The position numbers and the translations under genes are program-made. This document shows, one piece after another, positions 46,853 to 57,701 of a stretch of 64,000 nt of DNA (positions are counted from its first letter, which is position 1; each line of letters starts with the position of its first letter). This DNA is from Adiantum capillus-veneris (Eukaryota; Streptophyta; Polypodiopsida; Polypodiales; Pteridaceae), in the NCBI GenBank assembly GCA_014529385.2, contig CM043959.1, positions 51,821,253-51,885,252 on the forward strand, given 5' to 3'. The notes under the pieces are model-generated. The model searched no databases. It was not told the DNA's origin and saw only the letters and a list, made by a program, of their open reading frames with translations.

Positions 46853-48357
46853 ATGCGACACCTTGAAGTAGAGCAAGATGCTCTAATTCTCTCATTAGAC
46901 AATGTGTCTAATTCCTGGATAGTAGATTCCGGGGCTTCATTCCATGCGACACCACACAAGCAACATTTCCAAGACTACATCAAAGGTAATTTTGGGTATG
47001 TATACTTGGGAGATGATGAAGCTTGTGAGATTGTCGGCAAAGGTACAGTTTCTGCCAAAACTGCTAACGGAAATGAATGGAAGCTTAAGATGCTAGACAT
47101 GTTCCTTCTCTTCACAAAAATTTGACAGGACAATTGGACAATGAAGGTCACAACATTGCATTCGGAAACAAACAGTGGAAGATATCAAACGGATCTTTGG
47201 TGGTTGCCAAGGGAGAAAAAGTCGGTACACTTTACTTGTGTACTGTTAGTACGCAACCTTCATCTTGTGCAGCAACTACGAAAGTTGACAATACGGTGTG
47301 GCACTATCAACTTGGGCATATGAGTGCCAAAGGAATGCAAATCCTTCAAACAAAGAAGCTTCTACCAGGTTTGAAAGAAGTGGACTTAGAGTTCTGTGAA
47401 GATTGTGTTTATGGTAAAAAAAAGAGGGCAAAATTTCAAAAATCAGGAAATAAAAGAAAAAAAAAACTTGAGTTTGTTCATTCTGATGTTTGGGGTCCTG
47501 CAAGTACACCATCACTTGGTGGCTCATTGTACTATGTAACATTCATAGACGGTGCGACTAGAAAAACATGGGTTTATGTCATGAAGAATAAATCCGATGT
47601 ATTTTCCATATTTCAAAGGTGGAAAGCCTTTGTGGAGAATGAAACAGGTACCAAGGTTAAATGCCTCAGATCCGACAATGGAGGCGAATATTGTAGCCAA
47701 GCTTTTGAAAGCTTTTGTGCTAGCAATGGCATTCGGAGGCAAAGAACAACCCCAAGGACACCTCAACAAAATGGGATTTCGGAAAGGATGAACAGGACAA
47801 TCATGGAGCGAGCACGAAGCATGCGGCTACATGCAGGCCTACCGCTTGAGCTTTGGGCGGAAGCTGTAAGTACGTCTGTGTACTTAATCAATCGGTCACC
47901 CTCAACGGCATTGGATGGGGGAGTTCCAGAAGAGGCATGGACAGGTAAACCGGTGAATTATGCATTTCTCAAAGTGTTTGGGTGTGAGGATTTCATGCAC
48001 ATAGATAGAAGCCTAAGATCAAAGCTAGATGGAAAGTCCAAAAAGTGTTTCTTCATTGGCCATGGAGAAGGTGACTTTGGGTATCACCTATGGAATCCTG
48101 AAGATGGTAAAATCTTAAGGAGTAGGGATGTAATTTTTAACGAACAAAATATGTACAAAGATTACTTGGAAAGAAATCAAACAAAAGAAACAGGTGATGA
48201 GTACATGGAGCTTGAGGACGGTGAAGACTCAAGGACTACAAACGGTGACAATGTGCAACAAGTCAACCAAATGAGGAACCTCAACCTATTCCCAGAAGAT
48301 CTAAAACAGCAAGTAGACCTCCAGAAAGGTTTGTTCCTTCCTTCAACCATCTCTTGA
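46853..48357 (+). pseudogene. Copia protease and integrase region
   Basis: Protease opens with WIVDSGASFHATPHKQHFQD. The pre-integrase zinc finger reads VWHYQLGHMSAKGMQIL and FCEDCVYGKKKRAKF. The integrase core reads HSDVWGPASTPSLGG, LRSDNGGEYCSQAFESFC, RTTPRTPQQNGISERMNRTI and LWAEAVSTSVYLINRSPS. Standard Copia arrangement with gag upstream and RT downstream. Confidence 0.93.
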
Positions 48358-48431
48358 TCTCAGATTCTAGAGAGCCAGAATCATACGGAGAAGCTATGCA
48401 ACATGAATGTAAATAAGAATGGACGAAGAGC

Positions 48432-49925
48432 ATGCAAGTGGAGATGGACTCACTACATCGTAACCAAACATGGGAGTTGGTTGAGTTGCCTAAAGGTAAG
48501 AGGGCACTTCAAAACAAATGGGTGTACAATCTGAAGGAAGAAGAAGGTGGAAAGAAAAGGTACAAGTCTAGGCCTGTGGTAAAAGGGTTTTCTCAAAAGA
48601 AAGGTATTGACTTCAATGAAATATTTTCTCATGTTGTAAAAATGAACTCAATTAGGCTTGTCTTAAGCCTTGTGGCTGCTCATGATCTAAATCTTGAGCA
48701 AATGGATGTAAATACGGCATTCCCTCACGGTGACTTAGAGGAGGAAATCTACATGCTTCAACCAAAGGGGTATGAAGTAAAAGGTAAGGAGAAAATGGTT
48801 TGCAGATTAAAGAAGAGCTTGTATGGTTTAAAGCAAGCATCAAGACAATGGTACTTGAAGTTTGATCGATGGATGTTGGATCATGGGTTCACAAGATGCA
48901 ACTCGGATCACTCCGTCTACACGAAGAATTTGGGAGACGGGAAATTCATCATCCTAATGTTGTATGTTGATGACATGTTGATTGCAAGTGCTAACATGCA
49001 GGACATCAAAGACCTAAAAGAGGAGCTGTCTAAATCTTTTTCAATGAAAGATTTAGGTGGTGCAAAGAGGATACTTGGCATGAAAATATCAAGGGACAGG
49101 ACGAAGAAGACAATAAAGCTATCTCAAGAAGATTACATCAAGAAGGTACTAGAAAGGTTTGCAATGCAAAATGAAAAACCAGTTTCTACACCTTTGGCTG
49201 GTCATTTTAAACTAACGAAGGATATGTGTCCAAAGACACGAGAGGAGATAGCCTATATGTCTAAAGTTCCATATGTTGCAGCGGTAGGTTCTCTAATGTA
49301 TGCTATGGTCTGGACAAGGCCAGACATTGCACATGCAGTGGGAGTTGTGAGTAGGTTCATGGACAACCCAAGTAAAGAGCATTGGCAAGATGTGAAGTGG
49401 ATACTTAGGTATCTAAAAGGGACAACAACAAATGCTTTGTATTTTGGAGGAACTGATATTTTTCTAGAAGGGTATGCTGATGCAGATATGGCAGGTGACA
49501 AAGATACTCGAAGGAGCACTACTGGCTATGTGTTCACGGTTGGAGGCACAGCAGTAAGCTGGGCTTCAAAGCTGCAGAAAGTGGTTTCACTTTCTACCAC
49601 GGAAGCAGAGTATGTAGCAATGACGGAGGCAAGCAAAGAAATCCTATGGCTTCACAGATTCTTAGAAGAGCTTGGATTCAAACAAGACAATTGTGTCTTG
49701 TACAGTGATAGCCAAAGCGCTATCCATCTTGCAAAGAACTCAGCCTTTCATTCAAGGACAAAGCACATTGAGGTGAGATATCACTTCATACGCACTCTTT
49801 TGGAAAAGGGACAGCTAAAGCTAGGAAAGGTGCATACAAGTGAAAATCCTGCAGACATGTTTACAAAGGTGGTCAACAAGGACAAGTTCATCTTTTGCTC
49901 ATCTTCAATCGACATTCAAGGATAA
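48432..49925 (+). pseudogene. Copia reverse transcriptase and RNase H region
   Basis: A long open stretch of 497 codons. RT landmarks: WELVELPKGKRALQNKWVYN, RPVVKGFSQKKGIDFNEIF, LNLEQMDVNTAFPHGDLEEE, LKKSLYGLKQASRQWYLKFD and LMLYVDDMLIAS. RNase H landmarks: YADADMAGDKDTRRSTTGYV, VSLSTTEAEYVAMTEASKE and SDSQSAIHLAKNSAFHSRTK. The final part ends GKVHTSENPADMFTKVV, typical of Copia polyproteins. Confidence 0.95.
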
Positions 49926-49985
49926 GAAGCCAGAATGGAAAGCAGTCACAGGTTTGGTTTGGAGATCAGTCTCCAAGTGGGAGAT

Positions 49986-50116
49986 TGTTAAGTATGGAGC
50001 CTGATTTATCCTTGTAATTTTCTGTGGTAAAAGCGCACATTTATAAGGCCCCCATTATGAGGAAAAAATAAGTAATCTACTCAATTATCTATTTAGCTAC
50101 GTCTTATTTCCTAACA
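49986..50116 (+). repeat. Right LTR of the Copia element (short form)
   Basis: Preceded by CCAAGTGGGAGATT (polypurine tract). 131 bp, holding the first about 80 and last about 50 bases of the left LTR. Confidence 0.92.
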
Positions 50117-50121
50117 ATAGA
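50117..50121. repeat. Copia target-site duplication, right copy (ATAGA)
   Basis: Identical to 45132-45136. Confidence 0.93.
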
Positions 50122-51987
50122 TGATTCACAAGCCGGCATCCCTCTAGTGCCATTACAAATGGAAAAAGATGAACCTATGGATGAAGCCTCTACAAGTGCA
50201 GCCCAAGCTTCTAAGCATCCCCAATTTGTGCAAGGTATAAAAAAGGTAGGTGATATTATCTTTTGCAACATTGATAATTTAGAACAAGAGGACATCATTC
50301 TTGCTCTAGAATACATGCATAATTGGATCTATCAGCAAATGTTATTTGGGCTAATGCGACAACAAATTGCAGTAGAAGCTGTAGTTAATGGTTTTACAGG
50401 TATCCTAAAAAGGTGGTGGGAAATGTTACCTCCAGAGATCGAAACCTCTATCTTACGACCTGCCGGTAATGCGTCGCCTCTCTCTTACTACTGATAGAGA
50501 GCATCTACAAAGAATTCATTGGACATCAAGAAGATCAAGCAACGTTGGCCTATCAAGCCTTTCATGAGGCTCAGATCTGTAATTTCTCCTCTATATGGGA
50601 TTTTTGTATTTATTGCAGAAATCTGATATACAAAGCAGAAAAATACCATTCTGGAGAAATCAAAGTAGAATTTGTGCACAAGCTACCAAAAGCTATTACA
50701 AAGCTCCTTATTAAGAAGCTAGATGACCAAAATCTAAATCTCCAAACAGCAACTCTTGGAGATATAATCCAAGCTCTACATGTGGTCATACAGGTACTCT
50801 GTATTCAGAAGTAGGCACAAAAGGAATTGAAGGATTCCAAACCATCAAAGAGATTCTGCAAATAGAATTACTACTCCAGAGATTTTGGATGCGCAGACAA
50901 AAAGAAAAAATGTTCCTGTAAGCATTCAAAGAAGGGAAAGAAGGAGAAAAATTATAGAAAGAAACCCAAGCACAGCTTTTTCAAGAAACGTAAGTCCACA
51001 TCTTCAAAGAATGACGATAAATGTTTTATTTGTGTTAAACAAGGTCATTGGGCTTCAGAATTTCCAAAGAAGAAAAAGTCAGTAGCATTCAAGAATATAA
51101 TTCTTGAAGATGGATATAGCTATCTGAGATATCCTCCTCTGATATCTCTGATTTTGAGTTGAGTATTGCTCAACTTGAAAGCAAAGTGCCTTCAACAGAA
51201 GAAAGTATTTTCGACTCCGAATCAAGCTTTAAAGATTTCCCTATTGCAATGAATGTCATGAGCCTAGAAGACTTCATGCCTATTCCCTTCAACCCTCAAC
51301 AACGGAAAAGGTTTTCCAAAGGAAAACAACAGTTCCAATCAGATGACTATGCTTCAAGCAATTCAGATTCTTCTTTTGAATCTAAAAAACCAGGTAAGAA
51401 GACCTCCTCTCAACACACTTCTAAAGAAGCATCTACTTATCCGAAGCAGCTTAGAAATGCTCTACGTGAAGCTGAAAAACCTAAAGCACCAGCTTTAGAA
51501 CAAATGGTCATTCCAGCTTTAGCCACTAAAATGAAACTAAAGCAAATCAAAGCAAGCCAGCCTCTCTTTGATCACAACTTTGTCAGAAATCTGGTCTCAG
51601 GCAAAATCAAAACTCGACCTCTCCAAGAATTTCCACCAGGAAGAACACCCTCCAATTATTCTAATTCTGATGAAGAAACTTTTGATTTCCCTCAGGATAT
51701 TCCATCAGCATCCCGTTCTAAATAGGATCACTCTTATGAAGAATTTCGTCAAAAAGAGCAGGAATTGCGCCAACGCGAGCGGGCTCTCCTTCGCGGAAAA
51801 TAATCTAGCTACAAGAGAAACCGCTTTCCTTTCTCGGGGGGGGGGGGGGTGTGAGACTTCTCAGTTCTTTCAAAATAGCCCAACTCCATCTGCTCCAATT
51901 CCATGGGATATCTTGCTACCAAAAGAACAGCCAGCTGAGCCAACTTCAAAAGGGGACAACTATCTGAAGAAGATATTAAAAATCTGA
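50122..51987 (+). pseudogene. Unit 2 resumed: coat protein region and linker
   Basis: Same order as unit 1: KHPQFVQGIKKVGDIIFCNI, WIYQQMLFGLMRQQIAVEAV, GILKRWWEMLPPEIETSI, IWDFCIYCRNLIYKAEKYHS, a Lys-rich stretch, a knuckle-like region (51020-51065), then IAMNVMSLEDFMPIPFNPQQ and a Gln/Glu-rich helix. It is the caulimovirid coat protein and the linker downstream of it. Broken fossil. Confidence 0.83.
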
Positions 51988-52051
51988 AAGAGTTGATAAC
52001 CCTGTTCAAGCAACCCAAGCCTCAGCTCGAAGAAACAAGGAGTCGATAGAA

Positions 52052-52504
52052 ATGAATATAGCCAACGAAACACAAATCATCAAGGAAAATAATGTGGCCA
52101 TCCCTATTGTTGGATTGCTTATTAAGCCAAAAGGTTTTCAAGCAATTGTTCTAGATGCTTTAATCGATACAGGTGCAGAAGGAAGCTTTGCAAAAAAAGC
52201 TTTATTCCCGTCAACAATGATCAAGCAATATCCAGAAGCCAGGCAGTTAAAATATGGTAACGGCTCCAAGGCAACAATCAGAGAATATGTCTATGCATGG
52301 ATAGAACTAGGCAATGCTAAATTACCTATTAGACTATCCTTACACAATTCAAATATGTGCTATGATCTAGTAATTGGATTTGATCTAATATCAAAGCTAG
52401 CCCCTAGCACATTCACAGAAACCAGCTTTAATTTCTCTTATTTGGGTAAAAGATATGCTGCTTCAATTAAGCAGAGAGCCAGCTATTCTATCAATGTTGT
52501 TTAG
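52052..52504 (+). pseudogene. Unit 2 protease region (RT-type layout)
   Basis: A 150-codon stretch starting MNIANETQIIKENNVAIPIV, with VLDALIDTGAEGSFAKKALF as the retropepsin active site and NMCYDLVIGFDLISKLAPST as the second motif. It follows KQPKPQLEET, the same peptide that precedes a different sequence in units 1 and 3. It would release viral proteins from the polyprotein. Confidence 0.82.
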
Positions 52505-52719
52505 TTTCCATCAACTATTGTGATAGAAAATTTAGAGAGTGGTTCCAAAAAGAAAAAGAAAAATATAAAACCCAAATAGAAGAAATAAAAGAGAAAATCA
52601 GGCAGAGAACTTCCGACAACACTTTAGCCTTTTGGGATGAAGAAAAGTACATGATCACTCTCCCTACTATCCCTGAAGTTAATCCAACCAAAGCTTCCCA
52701 CCCAGGAATGTCAATTTCA
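52505..52719 (+). pseudogene. Unit 2: pre-RT stretch ending at a chimeric junction
   Basis: Contains NTLAFWDEEKYMITLP and KASHPGMS, corresponding to NPLAFWKKEEYWVSLP and KATHPGMS of the antisense RT fragment (about 57136-57035). In that fragment the RT domain follows at once. Here the sequence passes at about 52720 into the middle of a coat-protein region, so the RT itself is absent. Confidence 0.78.
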
Positions 52720-53301
52720 GATATAATCCAAGCTCTACAGGTGGTCATACAGGAACTCTGTATTCAAAAGCAGGCACAAAAGGAATTGAAGAATTCCAAA
52801 CCTTCAAAGAGATTCTGCAAACAAAACTACTACTCCAGAGATTTTGGATGCGCAGACAAAAAGACAAAATGTTCCTGTAAGCATTCAAAGAAGAGAAAGA
52901 AGGAGAAAAATTATAGAAAGAAACCCAAGCACAGGTTTTTCAAGAAACGTAAGTCCACATCTTCAAAGAATAATAATATATGTTTTATTTGTGGTAAACA
53001 AGGTCATTGGGCTTCAGAATGTCCAAAGAAGAAAAAGCCAGTAACATTCAAGAATATTATTCTTGAAGATGGATATAGCTACTCTGAGATATCCTCCTCT
53101 GATATCTCTGATTTTGAGTTGAGTATTGCTCAACTTGAAAGCAAAATGCCTTCAACAGAAGAAAGTAGTTTCGACTCCGACTCAAGCTTTCAAGATTGCC
53201 CTATTGCAATGAATGTCATGAGCCTAGAAGACTTCATGCCTATTCCCTTCAACTCTCAACAACGAAAAAGGTTTTCCAAAGAAAAAAAACAGTTCCAATG
53301 A
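52720..53301 (+). pseudogene. Unit 3: coat-protein C-terminal part with CCHC knuckle
   Basis: Begins DIIQALQVVIQELCIQKQAQ inside the coat-protein region, then a basic segment and the best-preserved knuckle of the array (CFICGKQGHWASEC, about 52981-53022), followed by the acidic Ser-rich part (SYSEISSSDISDFELSIAQL). The N-terminal half of the coat protein is absent from this unit. Confidence 0.85.
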
Positions 53302-54355
53302 GACGACTATGCTTCAAACAATTCATATTCTTCTTTTGAATCTAAAAAACCAGGTAAGAAGACCTCTTCTCAACACACTTCTAAAGAAGCATCTACTTAT
53401 CCGAAGCAGCTTAGAAATGCTCTACGTGAAGCTAACAAACCTAAAGCACCAGCTTTAGAACGAATGGTCATTCCAGCTTTAGCCACTAAAATGAAACTAA
53501 AGCAAATCAAATCAAGTCAGCCTCTCTTTGATCACAACTTCATCAGCAATCTAGTCTTAGGAAAAATTAAAGCTCGACCTCTCCAAGAATTGCCACCAGG
53601 ATGAACACCCTCCAATTCTTCTAATTCTAATGAAGAAGCTACTGATTTTCCTCACGATATTGCATCAACATCCCATTCTAAACAGGATCACTCTTATGAA
53701 GAATTTCGTCAAAAAGAGCAGGAATTGCACCAAGCGAGCTTCTGTTAGAAAAACAGCAGGCCCTCCTTTGATGGGAAAATAATCTACCTACAAGAGAAAC
53801 CACTTTCCTTTCTCGGGGGGGGGGGGTGAGACTTCTCATATCTCTCGAAATATCCCAAATTCACCTGCTCCAATTCCATGGGATATCTTGCTACCAAACG
53901 AACAGCCAGCTGAGCCAACTTCAAAAGGTAATCAACTATGTGAAGAAGATATTAAAAATTTGAAAGAGTTGATAACCCTGTTCAAGCAACCCAAGCCTCA
54001 GCTAGAAGAAACAATGGAGTCCATAGAAATTAATATGGCTAAAGGTGGCATTAGCAATATCCTAACTCTAAACACGGACATCATGGTAGTTGGTAAAGCC
54101 CCTTTTAAAAACAAATTACCCCCAGCTTCCTCATCCAGAGAAATAGGATCAAGCTCTTCATCAACAAAAGGTAAAGAGTCTGAAACTAAAAATAGTGTCT
54201 CAATTGCAATTCAAGAAATCACTGAAGAACAGAGACAAGATATTTTGAAATCTCCAGCAACCAGTATTGATGGTATTCCGGCAGAAGATCTACCATTTCT
54301 AACTCATGCAAAAAAGGTAGACTCCTCTATTTATTATTCCCATAAGAAAGAATAA
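53302..54355 (+). pseudogene. Unit 3: linker region
   Basis: Matches the unit 1 and 2 linker: a Lys/Ser-rich part, a Glu/Gln-rich helix, KQPKPQLEET, then KLPPASSSREIGSSSSSTKG. Follows the RT-less layout of unit 1. Broken fossil. Confidence 0.8.
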
Positions 54356-54427
54356 ACTATTCTAGATCCAAAATACCCTCTTAGCCCGCAGACTGATCAA
54401 GATAAGGCTCAGTGGATCAATACCAAA

Positions 54428-55372
54428 GTGGCCATACTTAGAACAGCATGGTATGGAGACTGGAGAAAATTCTATGTTAACTATGAAGACTCTGATTTAG
54501 AAGACGAAATCTATGAAGAAGCTGACCCTCCAAAGCAATTGGATGCTGAAGAAATCAGGCCAATTAACCTTGAAGCCATAAAGAAAGCAGGGATCGATCC
54601 AATTGATAAACAAGTTCAACAATGGATTGATGATCCTATAGAGCTTCAAGTTTTCACTCAAATAACAGATGATAAGTATACCCATGAGCAAATCTCGGAA
54701 AAATCATCTATACCAAGCAAAAGAAAAGAAAAGCAACCATTAGAAAACTGGTTCTATCCAACAAGCGCCCAATTAGAAACCTCTGGCCACTCAAGTTTGG
54801 TTCTCTCTAAACTTGACAAACTTCAAGAAGTCATTGATGACATCCGAACCACCATGTGTCACAACACAAGGTTGATCCTAAACAATCATCAAAGCCTTAA
54901 GAAGATTGCCAAACAGGTAAAAGAGTTCATCTCTTCACAAGAGGAAGAAATTCAAGAATCGCTAAATGGAGACAACAGTCTCTCACCACTAAAAGGAGTC
55001 TCCATTACAATAATTTTGAATACTCAATTTCAAAATTCTCTTAATGCTATATTAGACACAAGAGCCAGCTTGACTCTCCTGAATGAAAGGTTTGTTCCTG
55101 AAAACTACTGGGAAAAACTAGATGAACCATTTGTGATAAAATGTGCTAACAAATTCGAAGAGCCGATAAAAAATCGCGCCAAATTATGGTTACTGCTTGG
55201 AAAGGCCAGAATACCTATCTTTGCCTATCTATGTTCTCAGCCAAGTTATGATATGATCATCGGCAATGATATTCTAGATAGATTGCAGCCTATCACCTTT
55301 AATGACAAATATTTTAAATTTCGATGGAAGGAAAAACGGCATCATGCAGCAATCCTGCAACAACTTCAGTAA
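54428..55372 (+). pseudogene. Unit 3: acidic segment and retropepsin-like domain, no RT
   Basis: A 314-codon stretch nearly parallel to 41850-42724 of unit 1: AWYGDWRKFYVNYEDSDLED, HSSLVLSKLDKLQEVIDDIR, then NSLNAILDTRASLTLLNERF and DMIIGNDILDRLQPITFND. The downstream sequence is again a short tail and then the intergenic promoter, with no RT or RNase H. Two units sharing this ending is the main evidence for an RT-less genome form. Confidence 0.8.
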
Positions 55373-55569
55373 ACCATTCCTACACATGAATGGCCCAATG
55401 TGTATCTTAATGAGTTTAACCTAACTCGAGCTACCACCCAAACTGAAGTTGTAACCCCACCACAAGCAGCTACCTATCCAGTTACAACATGTACATTCTT
55501 ACCACGAAGGACTACACGTATGAATACAATACCTACAACATCCTTGCTATCATCATAAGCCATCTCATC

Positions 55570-56085
55570 CTAGAGGCCGGGTGGAATAATATTATTTCCT
55601 CTCCACTATCTCCTAGTGACACAAGCACTGATGTCATCCACAATGCAACGGCTGTGCCAGCACATAGTGACTGGAAAAAAGAGTATGCGTAATGGAACAC
55701 ATAGGAAGATTCTACTTTAGTGGAATACACATGTTCACTCTAGTGGAAGACACATGTCCACTTTTTCTTTAGTGGAAAAAAAATATTCACTTTGTGGAAT
55801 GCGCACTACATGAAGCTTGTAAAGGAAGCCACCCAATCTCTTATAAAGGGGAGACTCCCCTTCATTGTAAATCATCTCAAGTCTAAGCTTTAGCTTTCCC
55901 TCATAGTGAGCGCAAGAGCTCTTATATGTGAATATATGATATCTCAAGAGAGGCATAGCCTTATGTTGTAATTCCTTACTTTGTAACTTCTATAGCGATC
56001 CCCTGCACACCTTGTCCATACTTTGTATGTCAAAATCATATTAATATACTCCCTCCGCTTGCAATCTTTATAGCGTGCGTATTTT

Positions 56086-56090
<5 letters not shown>
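55570..56090 (+). promoter_or_regulatory. Caulimovirid intergenic region, copy 3, ending inside the primer site
   Basis: Same order as copies 1 and 2: TGATGTCATC site near 55630, a TATAAAG box near 55843, and leader. The primer site begins TGGTAT at 56085-56090 and passes directly into a TA microsatellite, so the viral sequence stops within its own primer site. Confidence 0.85.
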
Positions 56091-56130
<40 letters not shown>

Positions 56131-56415
56131 GTATATATGTATCTATATATATATGTATGTATGTATATATGTATATATATATATATGTATATGTATATAT
56201 GTATCTATATATATATGTATATATGTATCTATATATATATGTATGTATGTATATATGTATATGTATATATGTATCTATATATATATATGTATGTATGTAT
56301 ATATGTATATATCTCTCTATCATATATATATAGATACATATATACATACATATACATATACATATACATATACACATACATATATATATGTATATATGTA
56401 TATATGTATGTATGG
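56088..56415. repeat. TA/TATG/TATC microsatellite tract, partly inverted
   Basis: About 330 bases of TA with TATG and TATC interruptions. The strand pattern flips near 56315-56345 (TATG-type to CATA-type) and back near 56385. It separates the plus-strand array from an antisense caulimovirid fragment. Confidence 0.95.
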
Positions 56416-56452
56416 TCTTGCATCTGTATGCAACCAGAGGAGATTTTCACCC

Positions 56453-57307
56453 CTAAAAAGTAGTGTGTGGTTGACAAAGCTCCATTTTCTTGAGACTCAG
56501 CACTAATCCAGTGGTTTGGAGATTTTGCAAAAACCTGTTAAGATGCTTGATATGGCTTTTCATGTCCTTAGAGTAGACAAGAATATCATCAATATACAGC
56601 AGTAAGAATTCCCTGCAATCTAAAAATAAAACCTCAATGCGTTCTTGACAGAGTGATGGGGTTGGATTTAGTCCCATGGGCAAGACTGTCCATTCAAACA
56701 TTACTTGTGGGACTACAGAACTCGTTTTATAGTGATCAGTAGGTCGTATTTTAAATTGCTAGAACCCACTCTTCGGATCAAACTTTGAGAATACCTTACT
56801 GTCCTTGATTCTGCGAAGTAGATCATCCTTCAATGGTAAAGGAAATCACCTTGCTTCCAGCCAGTCATTAATTGGTTTATAATTAATAACGAGCCGCTTC
56901 TTCCCTCTTTTCTTCTCTGAATGATTATTCACATAGAAAGCCTGACATGCAAATGCATTGTTAGAGGGAGCTATTAAACCAATTTCAAGCAGCTGATCAA
57001 TGTCTTCTTTGCATAGCTTCGAGTCTTCTAAAGACATTCCAGGATGAGTAGCCTTCAATCCTGATGGCTGTGGGTTGCCAGGGAGTGAGACCCAATATTC
57101 TTCTTTCTTCCAAAAAGCTAAAGGATTTTCACTAGTTTGTTTGGCTAGCTGAGTGGCAATTGATTTTAGCTCATTGTGGTGCTTCAACTTTTCTGCCTCA
57201 AACCATGCTAAAAAACGCCCATTCTTTTGTGGATTAGGGAGTGTGGGAATTACCCCCCCAAGAAAAAGAGCTCCATGAGCTTTAGTAAGCACCCCAGGGG
57301 AGGTCAC
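56453..57307 (-). pseudogene. Caulimovirid reverse transcriptase fragment, antisense to the array
   Basis: The minus-strand piece 57307-56846 reads NGRFLAWFEAEKL, NPLAFWKKEEYWVSLPGNPQ, KEDIDQLLEIGLIAPSNNAF and RGKKRLVINYKPINDW. The piece 56701-56453 reads WTVLPMGLNPTPSLCQERIE and LLLYIDDILVYSKDMKSHIK. This is the caulimovirid RT from its start through the YxDD box. It ends near the TA tract and no RNase H follows. It is the only RT domain of this virus in the window. Broken fossil. Confidence 0.87.
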
Positions 57308-57701
57308 TTTTTAGAATGTGTATGATATCACGTGAGTTAACCGGAGAGGATTATTAAAAGACCAAAATGTATAAAAATGTATACATACAGAGGGAGGTGG
57401 GGGTTTTTTAAATAGGCTCACAGTGTAAGTATAGTATGTATATTGGGGTATTATTAATTACCTCTTGAACGCACGTGATATAGGGGTCTTTTGATACGTG
57501 ACTGCCCCGAGTAAGCACCGTGTAATACCGATCATCTAGCCGAAATCAAATAGATAGATCAGGGTTCACTGTGTAGGGTGTGATTTGAGATATAATATCA
57601 GCTCTGATTGTAAGATCAGTATTGGGATTGGGATGAAGATATAGAGTGACCTATAATTTAGCATATCCCAAAGCCATTTTGCATATTACAATCTTAGAAA
57701 T
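57308..57701. other. About 390 bp of unrelated noncoding sequence within the antisense fragment
   Basis: Separates the antisense RT piece from the protease piece. AT-rich, with CACGTG at two places (about 57331 and 57473) and, on the minus strand, a TTTAAAAAACCCCC run. No coding potential. Possibly a small solo LTR or another short insertion; no target duplication identified. Confidence 0.45.

Larger units (their letters stand above)
45137..50116 (+). mobile_element. Ty1/Copia retrotransposon nested in caulimovirid unit 2
   Basis: TGTTAAGTATGG to CCTAACA, about 5.0 kb, with exact ATAGA duplications. Order is LTR, tRNA-Met primer site, gag, protease, integrase, RT, RNase H, LTR, the Copia order (integrase before RT). 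The right LTR is much shorter than the left. Over the roughly 125 bases they share, about 4 differ, suggesting a moderately recent insertion. Long open stretches remain, with a few breaks. Tnt1/Tork-like by general motif style (tentative). Confidence 0.95.
32643..56090 (+). mobile_element. Head-to-tail array of endogenous caulimovirid (pararetrovirus) units
   Basis: Three copies of an intergenic promoter plus primer site (32643, 42960, 55570), all on the plus strand, delimit units with movement protein, coat protein with CCHC knuckle, and retropepsin-like domains. TA-rich tracts lie at both outer ends. All frames are interrupted many times, so this is a fossil with no whole copy. Unit-to-unit identity is high (about 92-97% by eye in sampled windows), suggesting either one integration of a concatemer or tandem growth. 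A Gypsy fragment and a Copia element are nested inside. A florendovirus-like relative is plausible, but the genus cannot be fixed from this alone. Confidence 0.88.

Noticed and set aside
56036-56506. Tyr-Ile-rich frames on both strands near 56.1-56.5 kb
   Set aside because: Same cause: a TA/TATG repeat tract.
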